A stretch of DNA of 64,000 nucleotides from an uncultured Lachnospiraceae bacterium (GTDB lineage Bacteria > Bacillota > Clostridia > Lachnospirales > Lachnospiraceae): contig ONHZ01000005.1 in the NCBI GenBank assembly GCA_900317755.1, positions 1-64,000 of the forward strand. The letters are read 5' to 3'. Shown here one piece after another: positions 18,116 through 26,704 of this stretch (position 1 is its first letter; the number at the start of each line of letters is the position of its first letter). Made by a program: the position numbers and the translations under genes. A model generated the notes under the pieces. The model was not told where the DNA came from, did no database searches, and saw only the letters and a list, made by a program, of their open reading frames with translations.

Positions 18116-20398
18116 ATGAGTGACGCGCCGGTTAGTGCGATTGAGCGGCTGTCAAAAAAGAATATTATTCATGAGAAAATTGAGGGGGCTGTGGAACGCA
18201 ACGACCTCGTTTTCGGACTTGATATAGGAACCCGTAATGTAGTTGGTATTGTTGGCTACAAGACAGAAAAGGGTTTTCATATTATCTATGAGTGTTCGAT
18301 GGTTCACGATACAAGGGCGATGCTCGATGGGCAGATTCATGACATTAAAAGAGTTGGCGATACCTGTCGGAAGGTAAAGGAGCAGATTGAGAACGCACTC
18401 GGGATTACGCTTCACGAAGTCTGCATTGCTGCAGCTGGCCGTGTGCTTCGTACGGTCACTACCAGAGTTGAGTATGACTATCCAGAAGAAACGTATGTCA
18501 CAGGCGAAGATCTGAATACGCTCGACCTCATGGGAATAGACCAGGCGGAAAAGTCCATCATTAATGAAGACAAGAGATTTCATTTTTTCTGTGTCGGCTA
18601 TTCGGTGGTCAGGTATTTTCTTGACGGTGAGCCATTTTCATATCTCGAAGGTCACAAGGCAAACAAAATCGAAGAGGATATTATTGTGACATTCCTGCCT
18701 GAGGATGTCGTAAATGGCCTTTATGCTGCGGTTGAAATAGCAGGACTTGAAGTGAGAAACCTGACTCTCGAGCCAATTGCAGCAATGGACCTGGCCGTTC
18801 CTGAAAATTTCAGGATGTTAAATATTGGTCTCGTTGATGTCGGTGCAGGAACAAGCGATATCTGTATTACGAAGGATGGCTCGATCATTGCATACGGTAT
18901 GATTCCGCACGCTGGTGATGAGCTATCAGAGGCAATTGTCCAGGCATTCCTTGTTGATTTCCAGACAGCTGAAGATATTAAAATTGCATCGACTTCAGAA
19001 AATGAAATCAAATACAAAGACATCATGGGAATCGAGCACACGGCAAAGCCCGAAGAAATCTGGGCAGTCACAGATCCCATAATGGAGAAAATCACAGACG
19101 AAGTTGCATCAGAAATAAAGGAATTAAATGGCGGCAAGAGCGTGGCAGCTACTTTTGTAGTAGGCGGTGGCGGAAAGGTTCATGGCTTTTGTGAGCGGCT
19201 TTCAGACAAGCTTGGCATTATCCGTGAAAGAGTTGCGCTCCGTGGCGAAGAGGTCATGCAGAACATTACTTTCGAGCAGAAGGATGTGAAAAAGGATCCG
19301 CTCCTTGTGACGCCAATTGGAATCTGTTTAAATTTTTATGAGCAGCAGAACAGCTTCATTATGGTACTTTTTAATGGCGAAAGGCTGAAGCTATATGATA
19401 ATGGAAAATTAAAGGTTGTTGATGCAGCCCTTGCTGGCGGATTTCCGACAGAAGACCTTTTCCCGAAGAGGGGCAAGGCGCTTACTTTTACCGTCGATGG
19501 TAAAGAGAGAATCGTGCTGGGTGAACAGGGCGAGCCATGTGCCATCACTCTTGACGGGTCTTCTGTCAGCATGAATGCATCCATTCACACAAATGCTGTG
19601 ATTGAAATAAAGCCATCGACTGCAGGTGCAGATGCTAAAATCAGCCTTTCCGACATAGATGAATTTAAGACTGCTTATCTTGATTTCTTCGTAAATTCTA
19701 AAAAAATTATGTGTCCGAAGTTCTTTGAAGTAAATGGCAATATGCAGGGTGCATCGTATGTGATTTCTGAGGGCGACCGGATTGAGACAAAGAATTTCTA
19801 CACGGTAGGGCAGATTGCTTCCTTTATGGATGTGAAAATCGATCCCGAGCAGGATATCTTAGTAAATACTGCTGAGGCAAATCTAAATACACCGGTCTAT
19901 GAGAATTTCGATGTGCAGTGGACGCTGTCGCCGGATTCTGATATTGCAGAGAGTGAGAGCGTGGAGAAGACTGATTCAGAAAAAAATGCTAAGGATCAGC
20001 ATCAAGACATAAAAGCTTCTGAAAATAATACGGAGAGTCAGGTCAATGCTTCAAAAGCTTCTGAAAATAATTCAAAGGCTCAGGATACTGCTGCAGCAGA
20101 TGAAAATACGAAGTCAGTCGGTAATGCAGCAGCAGATGAGACTGCAAAGGCAGCTGATTCTTCTGACAGCAATGAAGCTGTCCCGGCGCCAATCATTACC
20201 ATACATTTCACTGTAAACGACGAGGAGCGCACACTTTCTGACCAGAGTGATTATATATTCACGGATATTTTCAGGGTCTACGATTTTGATACAAACGACA
20301 AAAAAGGTTCATCCGTCATTACAGAGATAAATGGTAAAGAATGTGGATTTACTGAGCCACTGAAGGATGGCGACAAGGTAAGAATTTACTGGAAATAA
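18116..20398 (+). CDS. FtsA-like actin-fold protein with C-terminal extension
   Basis: The first ~400 residues are an FtsA/PilM-type actin-fold ATPase: FGLDIGTRNVVGIVGY (phosphate 1), VDVGAGTSDICI (phosphate 2) and TFVVGGGGKVHGF (adenosine). Beta-rich domains follow (GKALTFTVDGKERIVLG), then a Ser/Ala/Asn/Asp-rich linker with repeated KASENN units at about 625-690. A final ~70-residue domain ends DGDKVRIYWK. At 760 residues it is much longer than FtsA (~420), and I see no clear membrane-targeting helix at the end. No other ftsA lies by ftsZ, so it may take that role; this is inference. The ribosome site is TTGGAGAAA. Confidence 0.75.
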   Translation: MSDAPVSAIERLSKKNIIHEKIEGAVERNDLVFGLDIGTRNVVGIVGYKTEKGFHIIYECSMVHDTRAMLDGQIHDIKRVGDTCRKVKEQIENALGITLHEVCIAAAGRVLRTVTTRVEYDYPEETYVTGEDLNTLDLMGIDQAEKSIINEDKRFHFFCVGYSVVRYFLDGEPFSYLEGHKANKIEEDIIVTFLPEDVVNGLYAAVEIAGLEVRNLTLEPIAAMDLAVPENFRMLNIGLVDVGAGTSDICITKDGSIIAYGMIPHAGDELSEAIVQAFLVDFQTAEDIKIASTSENEIKYKDIMGIEHTAKPEEIWAVTDPIMEKITDEVASEIKELNGGKSVAATFVVGGGGKVHGFCERLSDKLGIIRERVALRGEEVMQNITFEQKDVKKDPLLVTPIGICLNFYEQQNSFIMVLFNGERLKLYDNGKLKVVDAALAGGFPTEDLFPKRGKALTFTVDGKERIVLGEQGEPCAITLDGSSVSMNASIHTNAVIEIKPSTAGADAKISLSDIDEFKTAYLDFFVNSKKIMCPKFFEVNGNMQGASYVISEGDRIETKNFYTVGQIASFMDVKIDPEQDILVNTAEANLNTPVYENFDVQWTLSPDSDIAESESVEKTDSEKNAKDQHQDIKASENNTESQVNASKASENNSKAQDTAAADENTKSVGNAAADETAKAADSSDSNEAVPAPIITIHFTVNDEERTLSDQSDYIFTDIFRVYDFDTNDKKGSSVITEINGKECGFTEPLKDGDKVRIYWK

Positions 20399-20426
20399 TT
20401 TTCAGAGATAGGATTTTTACGAAAAG

Positions 20427-21242
20427 ATGGAAATTTTTTCAATTGCATCAGGCTCAAGTGGAAATTGTATCGTAGTTGGTGATGATGATCACCATGTGTT
20501 GATTGATTCCGGAATCAGCGGCAAGAAAATTGAACAGGGACTCAATAAATATGATTTATGTGCGAGAGACATAGATGCGATTCTTGTTACGCATGAGCAC
20601 TGGGATCATATTTCAGGACTTGGTGTGATGGCAAGGCGGTACGGCCTTCCGATTTATGGCACAAAAGGCACCATCAATGCAATCAGGCGTTACAGCGGCT
20701 TAACAAAGTATAAGGCGCTTGGCAATATTGATGATTCACTTTTCAATTGTATCGAGCGTGATGTTGATTTTTCAATCGGGGATCTTGATATACATCCAAT
20801 CCACATCAGCCATGACGCGGCAGACCCGGTAGGATACCGACTCTCAAACAATGGAAAGTCCGTTGCAGTCGTTACCGACCTTGGGACTTATGATGATTAT
20901 ACGATTGATAATATGAAGGACCTTGACGTATTATTTGTCGAGGCAAATCACGATATCAATATGCTCGAGGTCGGGCCTTATCCATATCCACTGAAGCAAA
21001 GGATTCTTTCAGACAGCGGGCACTTGAGCAATGCTGCATCTGGCGACCTTCTCGGGAAAGTCTTAAATGACCATGTGAAGCATATTTTCTTAGGACACCT
21101 TTCGGCAGAGAATAATATTCCTGAGCTTGCATATGAAACAGTGCGTCAGGAGGTTACTTTAGGGGACAATCCATACAAGGCGGATGATTTTCCAATCACA
21201 GTGGCACTTCGGCATGAGGTTTCAGAGATGGTCACGGCATAA
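20427..21242 (+). CDS. MBL-fold hydrolase, WalJ/YycJ family
   Basis: A 271-residue metallo-beta-lactamase fold protein of the YycJ/WalJ type, thought to be a DNase or nuclease that links wall homeostasis and mismatch repair in Bacilli. Motifs are FSIASGSSGNCIVV at the start, HEHWDH for zinc, the ISHDAADPVGY loop, VTDLG and GHLSNAASGDLL. There is no WalRK operon here; instead it follows the FtsA-like gene. The ribosome site is weak (AGGA 14 nt upstream). Confidence 0.85.
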   Translation: MEIFSIASGSSGNCIVVGDDDHHVLIDSGISGKKIEQGLNKYDLCARDIDAILVTHEHWDHISGLGVMARRYGLPIYGTKGTINAIRRYSGLTKYKALGNIDDSLFNCIERDVDFSIGDLDIHPIHISHDAADPVGYRLSNNGKSVAVVTDLGTYDDYTIDNMKDLDVLFVEANHDINMLEVGPYPYPLKQRILSDSGHLSNAASGDLLGKVLNDHVKHIFLGHLSAENNIPELAYETVRQEVTLGDNPYKADDFPITVALRHEVSEMVTA

Positions 21243-21267
21243 AGTTGAGTCATGCTCAATATCATTT

Positions 21268-21295
21268 TGCCCACATTATTATTTTATGTTATACT
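21268..21295 (+). promoter_or_regulatory. Extended -10 promoter for the ACT/UPF0210 pair
   Basis: TTGCCC, 16 bp, TATACT with TGT directly before the -10, giving an extended -10. The predicted leader to the ACT gene is about 75 nt. Confidence 0.55.
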
Positions 21296-21376
21296 AATGC
21301 ACCGAATATCATCTTCCGCATTCTTTATGGAAGAAAAAATATTTTGAAAAATTTTTATTATGAAATGAGGAATACT

Positions 21377-21649
21377 ATGAAAAGGGTTGTAATCACAGTC
21401 GTTGGTAAGGACAGCGTCGGAATTATCGCAAAGGTCTGCACACTTCTCGCAGAGACAGGCATCAATATTCTTGATATTTCACAGACCATTACTGGTGGTT
21501 TCTTTAACATGATGATGATCGTTGATCTCTCCGAGGCAAAGATTACGTTTTCAGAGCTTCAGGAAAAACTCGACGAAATTGGCAAAGAAATCGGCGTCGA
21601 GATTCACGCGCAGAAGGAAGAAATCTTCGACATGATGCACCGTGTCTAA
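21377..21649 (+). CDS. ACT domain-containing protein (UPF0237 type)
   Basis: A single ACT domain protein of 90 residues (MKRVVITVVGKDSVGIIAKV), similar to the regulatory domain of GcvR and to the UPF0237 family. ACT domains bind amino acids; the ligand is unknown. I start it at the ATG preceded by AGGAATACT. The open frame runs 44 codons further upstream across the promoter and leader, which is not plausible as coding. It is the first gene of a pair with the UPF0210 gene 25 nt downstream; that pairing is conserved in many Firmicutes and suggests a shared function. Confidence 0.85.
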   Translation: MKRVVITVVGKDSVGIIAKVCTLLAETGINILDISQTITGGFFNMMMIVDLSEAKITFSELQEKLDEIGKEIGVEIHAQKEEIFDMMHRV

Positions 21650-21674
21650 TTACTAATATAAAGGGAAAATAATC

Positions 21675-23039
21675 ATGATAAATCAATACGAAGTTGATGA
21701 GACAAACAGAATGATTACAGAGGAGAATCTCGATGTGAGGACGATTACGATTGGCGTGAATCTTCTTCCATGCATGGATTCTGATATCGATAAGCTCTGT
21801 GACAATATATATGAGAAAATTACAACAGTTTGCAAGGACTTAGTTCCTACAGGCGAGAAGATAGAAAAGGAATTCGGAATTCCGATCGTTCACAAGAGAA
21901 TTTCACTCACGCCTATTGCCCTTGTAGGTTCCTCTGCCTGCAGGAGCGAAGAGGATTTTGTGAAGGTTGCGCTCACGCTTGACCGCGCAGCAAAGGCACT
22001 TGGTGTGAATTTCATCGGCGGCTATTCGGCACTTGTCCAGAAAGCAATGACAAAGTCTGACAGGATGCTCATCAATTCTATTCCAGAAGCACTTTCCCAG
22101 ACTGAATTTCTCTGCTCCTCAGTAAATGTCGGCTCTACAAAGGCTGGAATCAATATGGATGCTGTCCGTCTGATGGGCGACATCGTAAAGGAAACTGCGC
22201 TTAAGACTGCTGATCAGGGCTCCATCGGTGCTGCAAAACTCGTTGTATTTACAAATGCGCCAGAGGACAATCCATTCATGGCCGGCGCATTCAACGGCGT
22301 TTCAGAAGGCGATGCAGTTATTAATGTCGGCGTTTCTGGACCTGGCGTTATGCGTACAGCACTTTCCCGAGTTGAAGGAAAGGATTTTGAAACGCTCTGC
22401 GAGACGATAAAGAAAACCGCATTTAAGATTACCCGTGTAGGCCAGCTTGTCGCAAAGGAAGCTTCAAAGGAACTCAAGATTCCATTCGGAATTGTAGATC
22501 TTTCACTGGCACCGACACCTGCAGTCGGCGATTCAGTCGCAGATGTACTCCATGAGATCGGCGTTGAATATGCAGGCGCGCCAGGAACTACAGCAGCCCT
22601 TGCACTTTTAAATGATCAGGTAAAGAAGGGCGGCATCATGGCATCAAGCTATGTCGGCGGACTTTCAGGTGCATTCATTCCTGTTTCAGAAGATGCATCG
22701 ATGATCACAGCTGCAGAAAAAGGTGCACTTACAATAGAGAAGCTTGAAGCTATGACTTCAGTCTGCTCCGTAGGTCTTGACATGATTGCCATTCCTGGCG
22801 ACACATCACCTGAAACCATCTCCGGAATCATCGCAGACGAAATGGCAATCGGCATGATCAATCAGAAGACGACCGCAACCCGTCTCATCCCAGTCATCGG
22901 TAAGGGCGTCGGAGAAAGCGTCTCCTACGGCGGTCTCCTCGGTGCAGCCCCTATCATGCCTGTAAGCAAATATGACTGCTCCGCCTTCGTAAACCGTGGC
23001 GGAAGGATTCCTGCGCCGATTCACTCTTTTAAAAACTAA
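21675..23039 (+). CDS. UPF0210 (DUF711, PFL-like) family protein
   Basis: A 454-residue cytosolic protein of the UPF0210/DUF711 family, distantly related in fold to pyruvate formate-lyase-like barrels. The family-typical run [15 protein letters not shown] and the conserved [15 protein letters not shown] and [13 protein letters not shown]-terminus are present. Function is not established. It is translationally close to the ACT gene and followed directly by a strong terminator. The ribosome site is AAAGGGAAAA. Confidence 0.88.
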   Translation: MINQYEVDETNRMITEENLDVRTITIGVNLLPCMDSDIDKLCDNIYEKITTVCKDLVPTGEKIEKEFGIPIVHKRISLTPIALVGSSACRSEEDFVKVALTLDRAAKALGVNFIGGYSALVQKAMTKSDRMLINSIPEALSQTEFLCSSVNVGSTKAGINMDAVRLMGDIVKETALKTADQGSIGAAKLVVFTNAPEDNPFMAGAFNGVSEGDAVINVGVSGPGVMRTALSRVEGKDFETLCETIKKTAFKITRVGQLVAKEASKELKIPFGIVDLSLAPTPAVGDSVADVLHEIGVEYAGAPGTTAALALLNDQVKKGGIMASSYVGGLSGAFIPVSEDASMITAAEKGALTIEKLEAMTSVCSVGLDMIAIPGDTSPETISGIIADEMAIGMINQKTTATRLIPVIGKGVGESVSYGGLLGAAPIMPVSKYDCSAFVNRGGRIPAPIHSFKN

Positions 23040-23090
23040 GCAATATCGATGTCTCCTTATTGGACATCGATATTGCTTGATTATTTTTTT
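23038..23090 (+). terminator. Strong Rho-independent terminator
   Basis: A 16-bp perfect stem (AAGCAATATCGATGTC with its complement at 23063-23078), a 9-nt loop and a downstream T-run. It overlaps the stop codon of the UPF0210 gene, and the T-run ends 5 nt before the ATG of the next gene. Confidence 0.92.
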
Positions 23091-23095
23091 GCATC

Positions 23096-24493
23096 ATGGA
23101 AACTACATTTTCAATCCTTTTATCACGATATATCGACAGTCTTGCAATCAATAAGGCCGAATTCATCCGTATGTCTGGAATAGACAAATCAACATTTTAC
23201 AAGATATTAAATGGCACGAGGGTTCCGACCAAAAAGCAGTTTCATTCTATTAGCAGCCTTCTCGCATTATCTGAGAACGATAATGTTGAATTGGATAAGG
23301 CATACTTTTCTGTAGTAAATGGTCAGCAGGCTGCGGATAGTGTTTCCGGGGTTATCAAATGTCTTTCTGCGCTTTCAAAAAAGGAAGGCGCATATATTTA
23401 TGAGCCGCTAAAGGAAACTGAATTCAAAGAGGCAGAGGGAAGGACGTATTTTCCATTTTCAAAGTTTCAGAATTATTTTTATCAGGAGCTGGACAGGAAG
23501 CTTTCTGACGAAAATGCAAAGATGGATGTCTTTATGGATTCTTCCTGCAGGCAGATTTTCAATCTGGTCATTGGCCTTCTGATCAAGCATTCAGATAGAA
23601 AGGCTCAGGTGCGCCATCTATTTCAGTATCCAAATAATCTCAGGGCAAATCAGACACCAATCCTAGACAGCTTTGCAGAAGAAGCTTCGATTATCACTGA
23701 AAATCTGAAATTTTACGAAGTCTGGTACTATTACAGCCTTGGCAGTGCATCTTCAAGTGATGGTATTTTCATGCCTTATGGAATTGTTTTTGAGGATGAG
23801 CTGATTCTTTTTAGCAGCGATGGCTTTATTATTCTAAAGGATGCTGATGTCGTAAAGGCAGCAGAGGAGCATTTTGAAAAGATTCTGGGCAAGTCGAAAA
23901 GGCTCCTTAAATATTTTGATGATATTTATTCATACACTGCTGCCTACAAGCCGCTTTATGGGAATCTTAAAGATGAATGGCTTTCCTACCACAGTTCCTT
24001 CTGTGCTATGACGCTCATCACAGAGGATATGATAAAGAAGTATGTCCCGAAAGAATATCTGGAATTTTCTAAGAATTATTTTGAACAGACGAAGGGTGTG
24101 AAGGTAAAGACAGAGTATCTGACGCTATCCGGACTTGAAGCTTTTGCGAAAACAGGCATTCTCGATGAAATCCCAAGTGAGATTTCAGGCGCTTTGGAAA
24201 AAAAGGACAGGGCGCTTCTCTTGAAAAAAATTCTTGAAAAACTGGGCAGGAAATATTTCATTGTCAATTCAAAATTTCTTCCTGTGACTGATGGCTGGAA
24301 TGTTTATGTCATTAATGACCAGCATGTCCTGATCAGCCGTGACCGTTCGACGAGATATATCATGATTGATGAAATAAATATCGTTAACGCATTTTCTGTT
24401 TTTATGAAGAATATTTATGACACCCATCTGGTGATGTCACTTGATGAGGCAAAGAATGTGCTTCAGGGGTTTATTGATTCGTGCGAGAAATAA
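23096..24493 (+). CDS. Helix-turn-helix protein with large unknown domain
   Basis: Residues ~5-60 look like an XRE-like helix-turn-helix (INKAEFIRMSGIDKSTFYKI, then LNGTRVPTKKQF). The remaining ~400 residues match no family I recognise; they are mixed alpha/beta and could form a sensor domain. Total 465 residues, with no membrane segment. The ATG stands only 5 nt after the T-run of a strong terminator and has no Shine-Dalgarno sequence, so translation may be leaderless or depend on read-through. The next in-frame ATG (residue 25) would cut the HTH and also lacks a ribosome site. Confidence 0.65.
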   Translation: METTFSILLSRYIDSLAINKAEFIRMSGIDKSTFYKILNGTRVPTKKQFHSISSLLALSENDNVELDKAYFSVVNGQQAADSVSGVIKCLSALSKKEGAYIYEPLKETEFKEAEGRTYFPFSKFQNYFYQELDRKLSDENAKMDVFMDSSCRQIFNLVIGLLIKHSDRKAQVRHLFQYPNNLRANQTPILDSFAEEASIITENLKFYEVWYYYSLGSASSSDGIFMPYGIVFEDELILFSSDGFIILKDADVVKAAEEHFEKILGKSKRLLKYFDDIYSYTAAYKPLYGNLKDEWLSYHSSFCAMTLITEDMIKKYVPKEYLEFSKNYFEQTKGVKVKTEYLTLSGLEAFAKTGILDEIPSEISGALEKKDRALLLKKILEKLGRKYFIVNSKFLPVTDGWNVYVINDQHVLISRDRSTRYIMIDEINIVNAFSVFMKNIYDTHLVMSLDEAKNVLQGFIDSCEK

Positions 24494-24629
24494 TAGAGTC
24501 TATATTTTGCGAAAATAACAACAGCATCTGATCTTGGTATTGCCAGATCATGTATATAGTGGTGGCATGACCTCAGGTAATTTTTTGCCACATATTGATT
24601 AAAAAAGATTAATTTATTAACATAATTTT
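24494..24629. other. AT-rich gap with two small hairpins
   Basis: Non-coding stretch after the HTH gene. GATCT...GG/CC...AGATC (about 24521-24540) and GTGGCA/TGCCAC (24562-24567 with 24586-24591, an inner ACCT/AGGT) form local hairpins. No T-run follows the second stem. TTGATT-N17-TAACAT (24595-24623) is a plausible promoter for the small RNA that follows. Confidence 0.35.
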
Positions 24630-24760
24630 TGAAGATTCAAAAGCATATCCTCAGCGTGACTTATATTATCCTCCTTAATCTGGATATGTTTTGGGACACA
24701 AGGTCCATGATGTAGGATAGGTTTCATTTTCCGGTGGTTGTTCCACCGGATTATTTTTTT
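24630..24760 (+). ncRNA. Candidate small RNA with anti-Shine-Dalgarno loop
   Basis: An 11-bp stem (AAAGCATATCC at 24640-24650 with GGATATGTTTT at 24682-24692, one G-U) closes a 31-nt loop containing CCTCCTT at 24670-24676. The unit ends in a strong terminator (TCCGGTGG/CCACCGGA at 24730-24750, then T7). TATCCT in the loop could also pair with AGGATA near 24714. The ABC-F gene downstream has its own promoter after the terminator, so this is more likely a separate RNA than a leader attenuator. It shares the architecture of the unit at 10212-10316. Confidence 0.42.
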
Positions 24761-24791
24761 GAATTGAAAAGCGTGTGATCTGCAATATATT

Positions 24792-24820
24792 TTGACACTC
24801 ATCGCATTTTTTGTTATGAT
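24792..24820 (+). promoter_or_regulatory. Sigma-A promoter for the ABC-F gene
   Basis: TTGACA, 17 bp, TATGAT, near consensus. The ~85-nt leader contains a GCGCACT/AGTGTGC hairpin before the AGGAGAAA ribosome site. Confidence 0.8.
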
Positions 24821-24910
24821 ACAAAGGTTTTTTGGAGCTTGTAAAATCAGCGATTCGTAAGCGCACTGCCATAGTGTGCAAGTGTAAAATAATATAATTA
24901 GGAGAAAGCA

Positions 24911-26551
24911 ATGATAGAAGCGAATAATATTTCACTCAGATTTGGGAAAAAAGCGCTCTTTGAGGATGTTAACATCAAGTTCACCGAGGGCAACTGCTAC
25001 GGCATCATCGGAGCAAACGGTGCTGGAAAATCAACATTCTTAAAGATCCTCTCAGGAAAGATTGAGCCTACGAGCGGAGAAATAATCATCACGCCTGGGC
25101 AGAGGCTTTCCTTCCTCGAACAGGACCAGTTCAAGTATGATGAATACCCGGTTCTTGACACGGTCATCATGGGAAATAAGCGTCTTTATGAGATCGGAAA
25201 GGAAAAGGATGCGCTCTATGCTAAGCCTGATTTTTCTGACGAAGATGGCATCAAGGCGTCAGAGCTTGAGACAGAGTTTGCCGAGATGGATGGCTGGAAT
25301 GCAGAGTCAAATGCAGAGTCGCTTCTGAACGGTCTTGGTGTCGGCACAGAATTTCACCAGACATTGATGAAAGACATGCCATCTGCTATGAAGGTGAAGG
25401 TACTCCTCGCCCAGGCGCTTTTTGGAAATCCTGATATTCTTCTTCTTGATGAGCCTACGAACCACCTTGACATGACAGCAATCGAATGGCTTGAGGAATT
25501 TTTAATTAATTTCCAGAACACCGTCATCGTTGTTTCCCACGACAGATATTTCCTGAACAAGGTCTGCACGAACATCGCAGATATCGACTACGGCAAGATC
25601 CAGCTCTATTCCGGAAACTACGACTTCTGGTATGAGTCATCACAGCTTATTATAAAGCAGAAAAAGGAAGAGAATAAAAAGAAGGAAGAGCAGATTAAAG
25701 AACTCAAGGAATTCATCGCAAAGTTTGCTGCAAATGCTGCAAAATCAAAGCAGGCAACTTCCCGAAAGAAGGCGCTTGAAAAAATCCAGCTCGATGAAAT
25801 CCGTCCTTCTTCAAGGAAATATCCTTACATTGATTTCCGTCCGAAGAGAGAAATCGGAAACGAAGTCCTGACTGTCGAAGGTCTCACAAAGACTATCGAC
25901 GGCAAGAAGGTTCTTGACAATGTTTCTTTTACCGTGGAGCGTGAGGACAAGATCGCATTTGTCGGCGGAAATGAATTTGCAAAGACCACGCTTTTCAATA
26001 TATTAGCCGGTGAGATGGAACCGGACGCAGGCTCTTACAAGTGGGGCGTTACCACGAGCCAGTCCTATTTCCCAAAAGATAATACGAAGATCTTCGACAG
26101 CGACAACAATATCGCAGATTACCTCACTCAGTTCTCTGAAATAAAGGATGCGACTTATGTAAGAGGTTTCCTTGGCCGTATGCTTTTTAAAGGAGAGGAC
26201 GGCGTAAAGAAAATGAGAGTCCTTTCCGGTGGTGAGAAGGTCAGGGTGCTTCTTTCAAAGATGATGATCGAAGGTTCGAATGTTCTGATTTTCGATGAGC
26301 CTACCGACCACCTTGACATGGAGGCAATCACTGCATTAAACCAGGGCATGAAGAAGTTTTCAGGCGTCATATTATTCTCATCAAGAGACCATGAAATTGT
26401 TGAGACAACAGCGAACAGAATCATTGAATTTCTGCCGGACGGTACGTTCATCGACAAGAGGACGACATACGATGAGTACCTCGAGGCAGATGAGAATGCA
26501 AAGAAGAGGGCAGTCTTCTCAACAAGCGAATCTGATGAGGAGGATGACTGA
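24911..26551 (+). CDS. ABC-F family ATPase (YbiT/YkpA-like)
   Basis: A soluble twin-ATPase protein of the ABC-F family, which act on the ribosome E site. Residues 1-~250 and ~318-530 are the two ATPase domains, joined by a charged linker (KQKKEENKKKEEQIKELKEF). Walker A1 is GANGAGKST (34-42) and signature 2 is LSGGE (438-442), both intact. Signature 1 reads MPSAM (156-160) and Walker A2 reads GGNEFAKTT (352-360), both degenerate. These two groups belong to different composite ATP sites, so one site looks competent and the other not. 546 residues; it most resembles housekeeping YbiT-type rather than resistance proteins. Confidence 0.9.
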   Translation: MIEANNISLRFGKKALFEDVNIKFTEGNCYGIIGANGAGKSTFLKILSGKIEPTSGEIIITPGQRLSFLEQDQFKYDEYPVLDTVIMGNKRLYEIGKEKDALYAKPDFSDEDGIKASELETEFAEMDGWNAESNAESLLNGLGVGTEFHQTLMKDMPSAMKVKVLLAQALFGNPDILLLDEPTNHLDMTAIEWLEEFLINFQNTVIVVSHDRYFLNKVCTNIADIDYGKIQLYSGNYDFWYESSQLIIKQKKEENKKKEEQIKELKEFIAKFAANAAKSKQATSRKKALEKIQLDEIRPSSRKYPYIDFRPKREIGNEVLTVEGLTKTIDGKKVLDNVSFTVEREDKIAFVGGNEFAKTTLFNILAGEMEPDAGSYKWGVTTSQSYFPKDNTKIFDSDNNIADYLTQFSEIKDATYVRGFLGRMLFKGEDGVKKMRVLSGGEKVRVLLSKMMIEGSNVLIFDEPTDHLDMEAITALNQGMKKFSGVILFSSRDHEIVETTANRIIEFLPDGTFIDKRTTYDEYLEADENAKKRAVFSTSESDEEDD

Positions 26552-26601
26552 TTTTTTCACTAAATTAACACAAAATGCTTTAATTAATTAATCTGATGTA
26601 T

Positions 26602-26607
26602 TATAAT
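26602..26607 (+). promoter_or_regulatory. Possible -10 for the GH25 gene
   Basis: TATAAT in the 153-bp gap before the lysozyme gene, without a convincing -35. GATGTATTA is directly repeated near 26594 and 26653, the second copy starting a GATGT/ACATC hairpin just before the AGGAGGAA ribosome site. Confidence 0.3.
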
Positions 26608-26704
26608 GTTTGATGTTTGCAAAGAGTGGGAGAACTATTTTTTCTGCAAAATCAGCAAAATTTCGATGTATTAGACATCAGAAAATATTTTTAGGAGGAA
26701 GAGA

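Noticed and set aside
24494-24910. Antibiotic-responsive attenuator of the ABC-F gene
   Set aside because: The terminator at 24730-24760 lies upstream of a near-consensus promoter for the gene, there is no leader peptide, and the protein resembles housekeeping rather than resistance ABC-F types.
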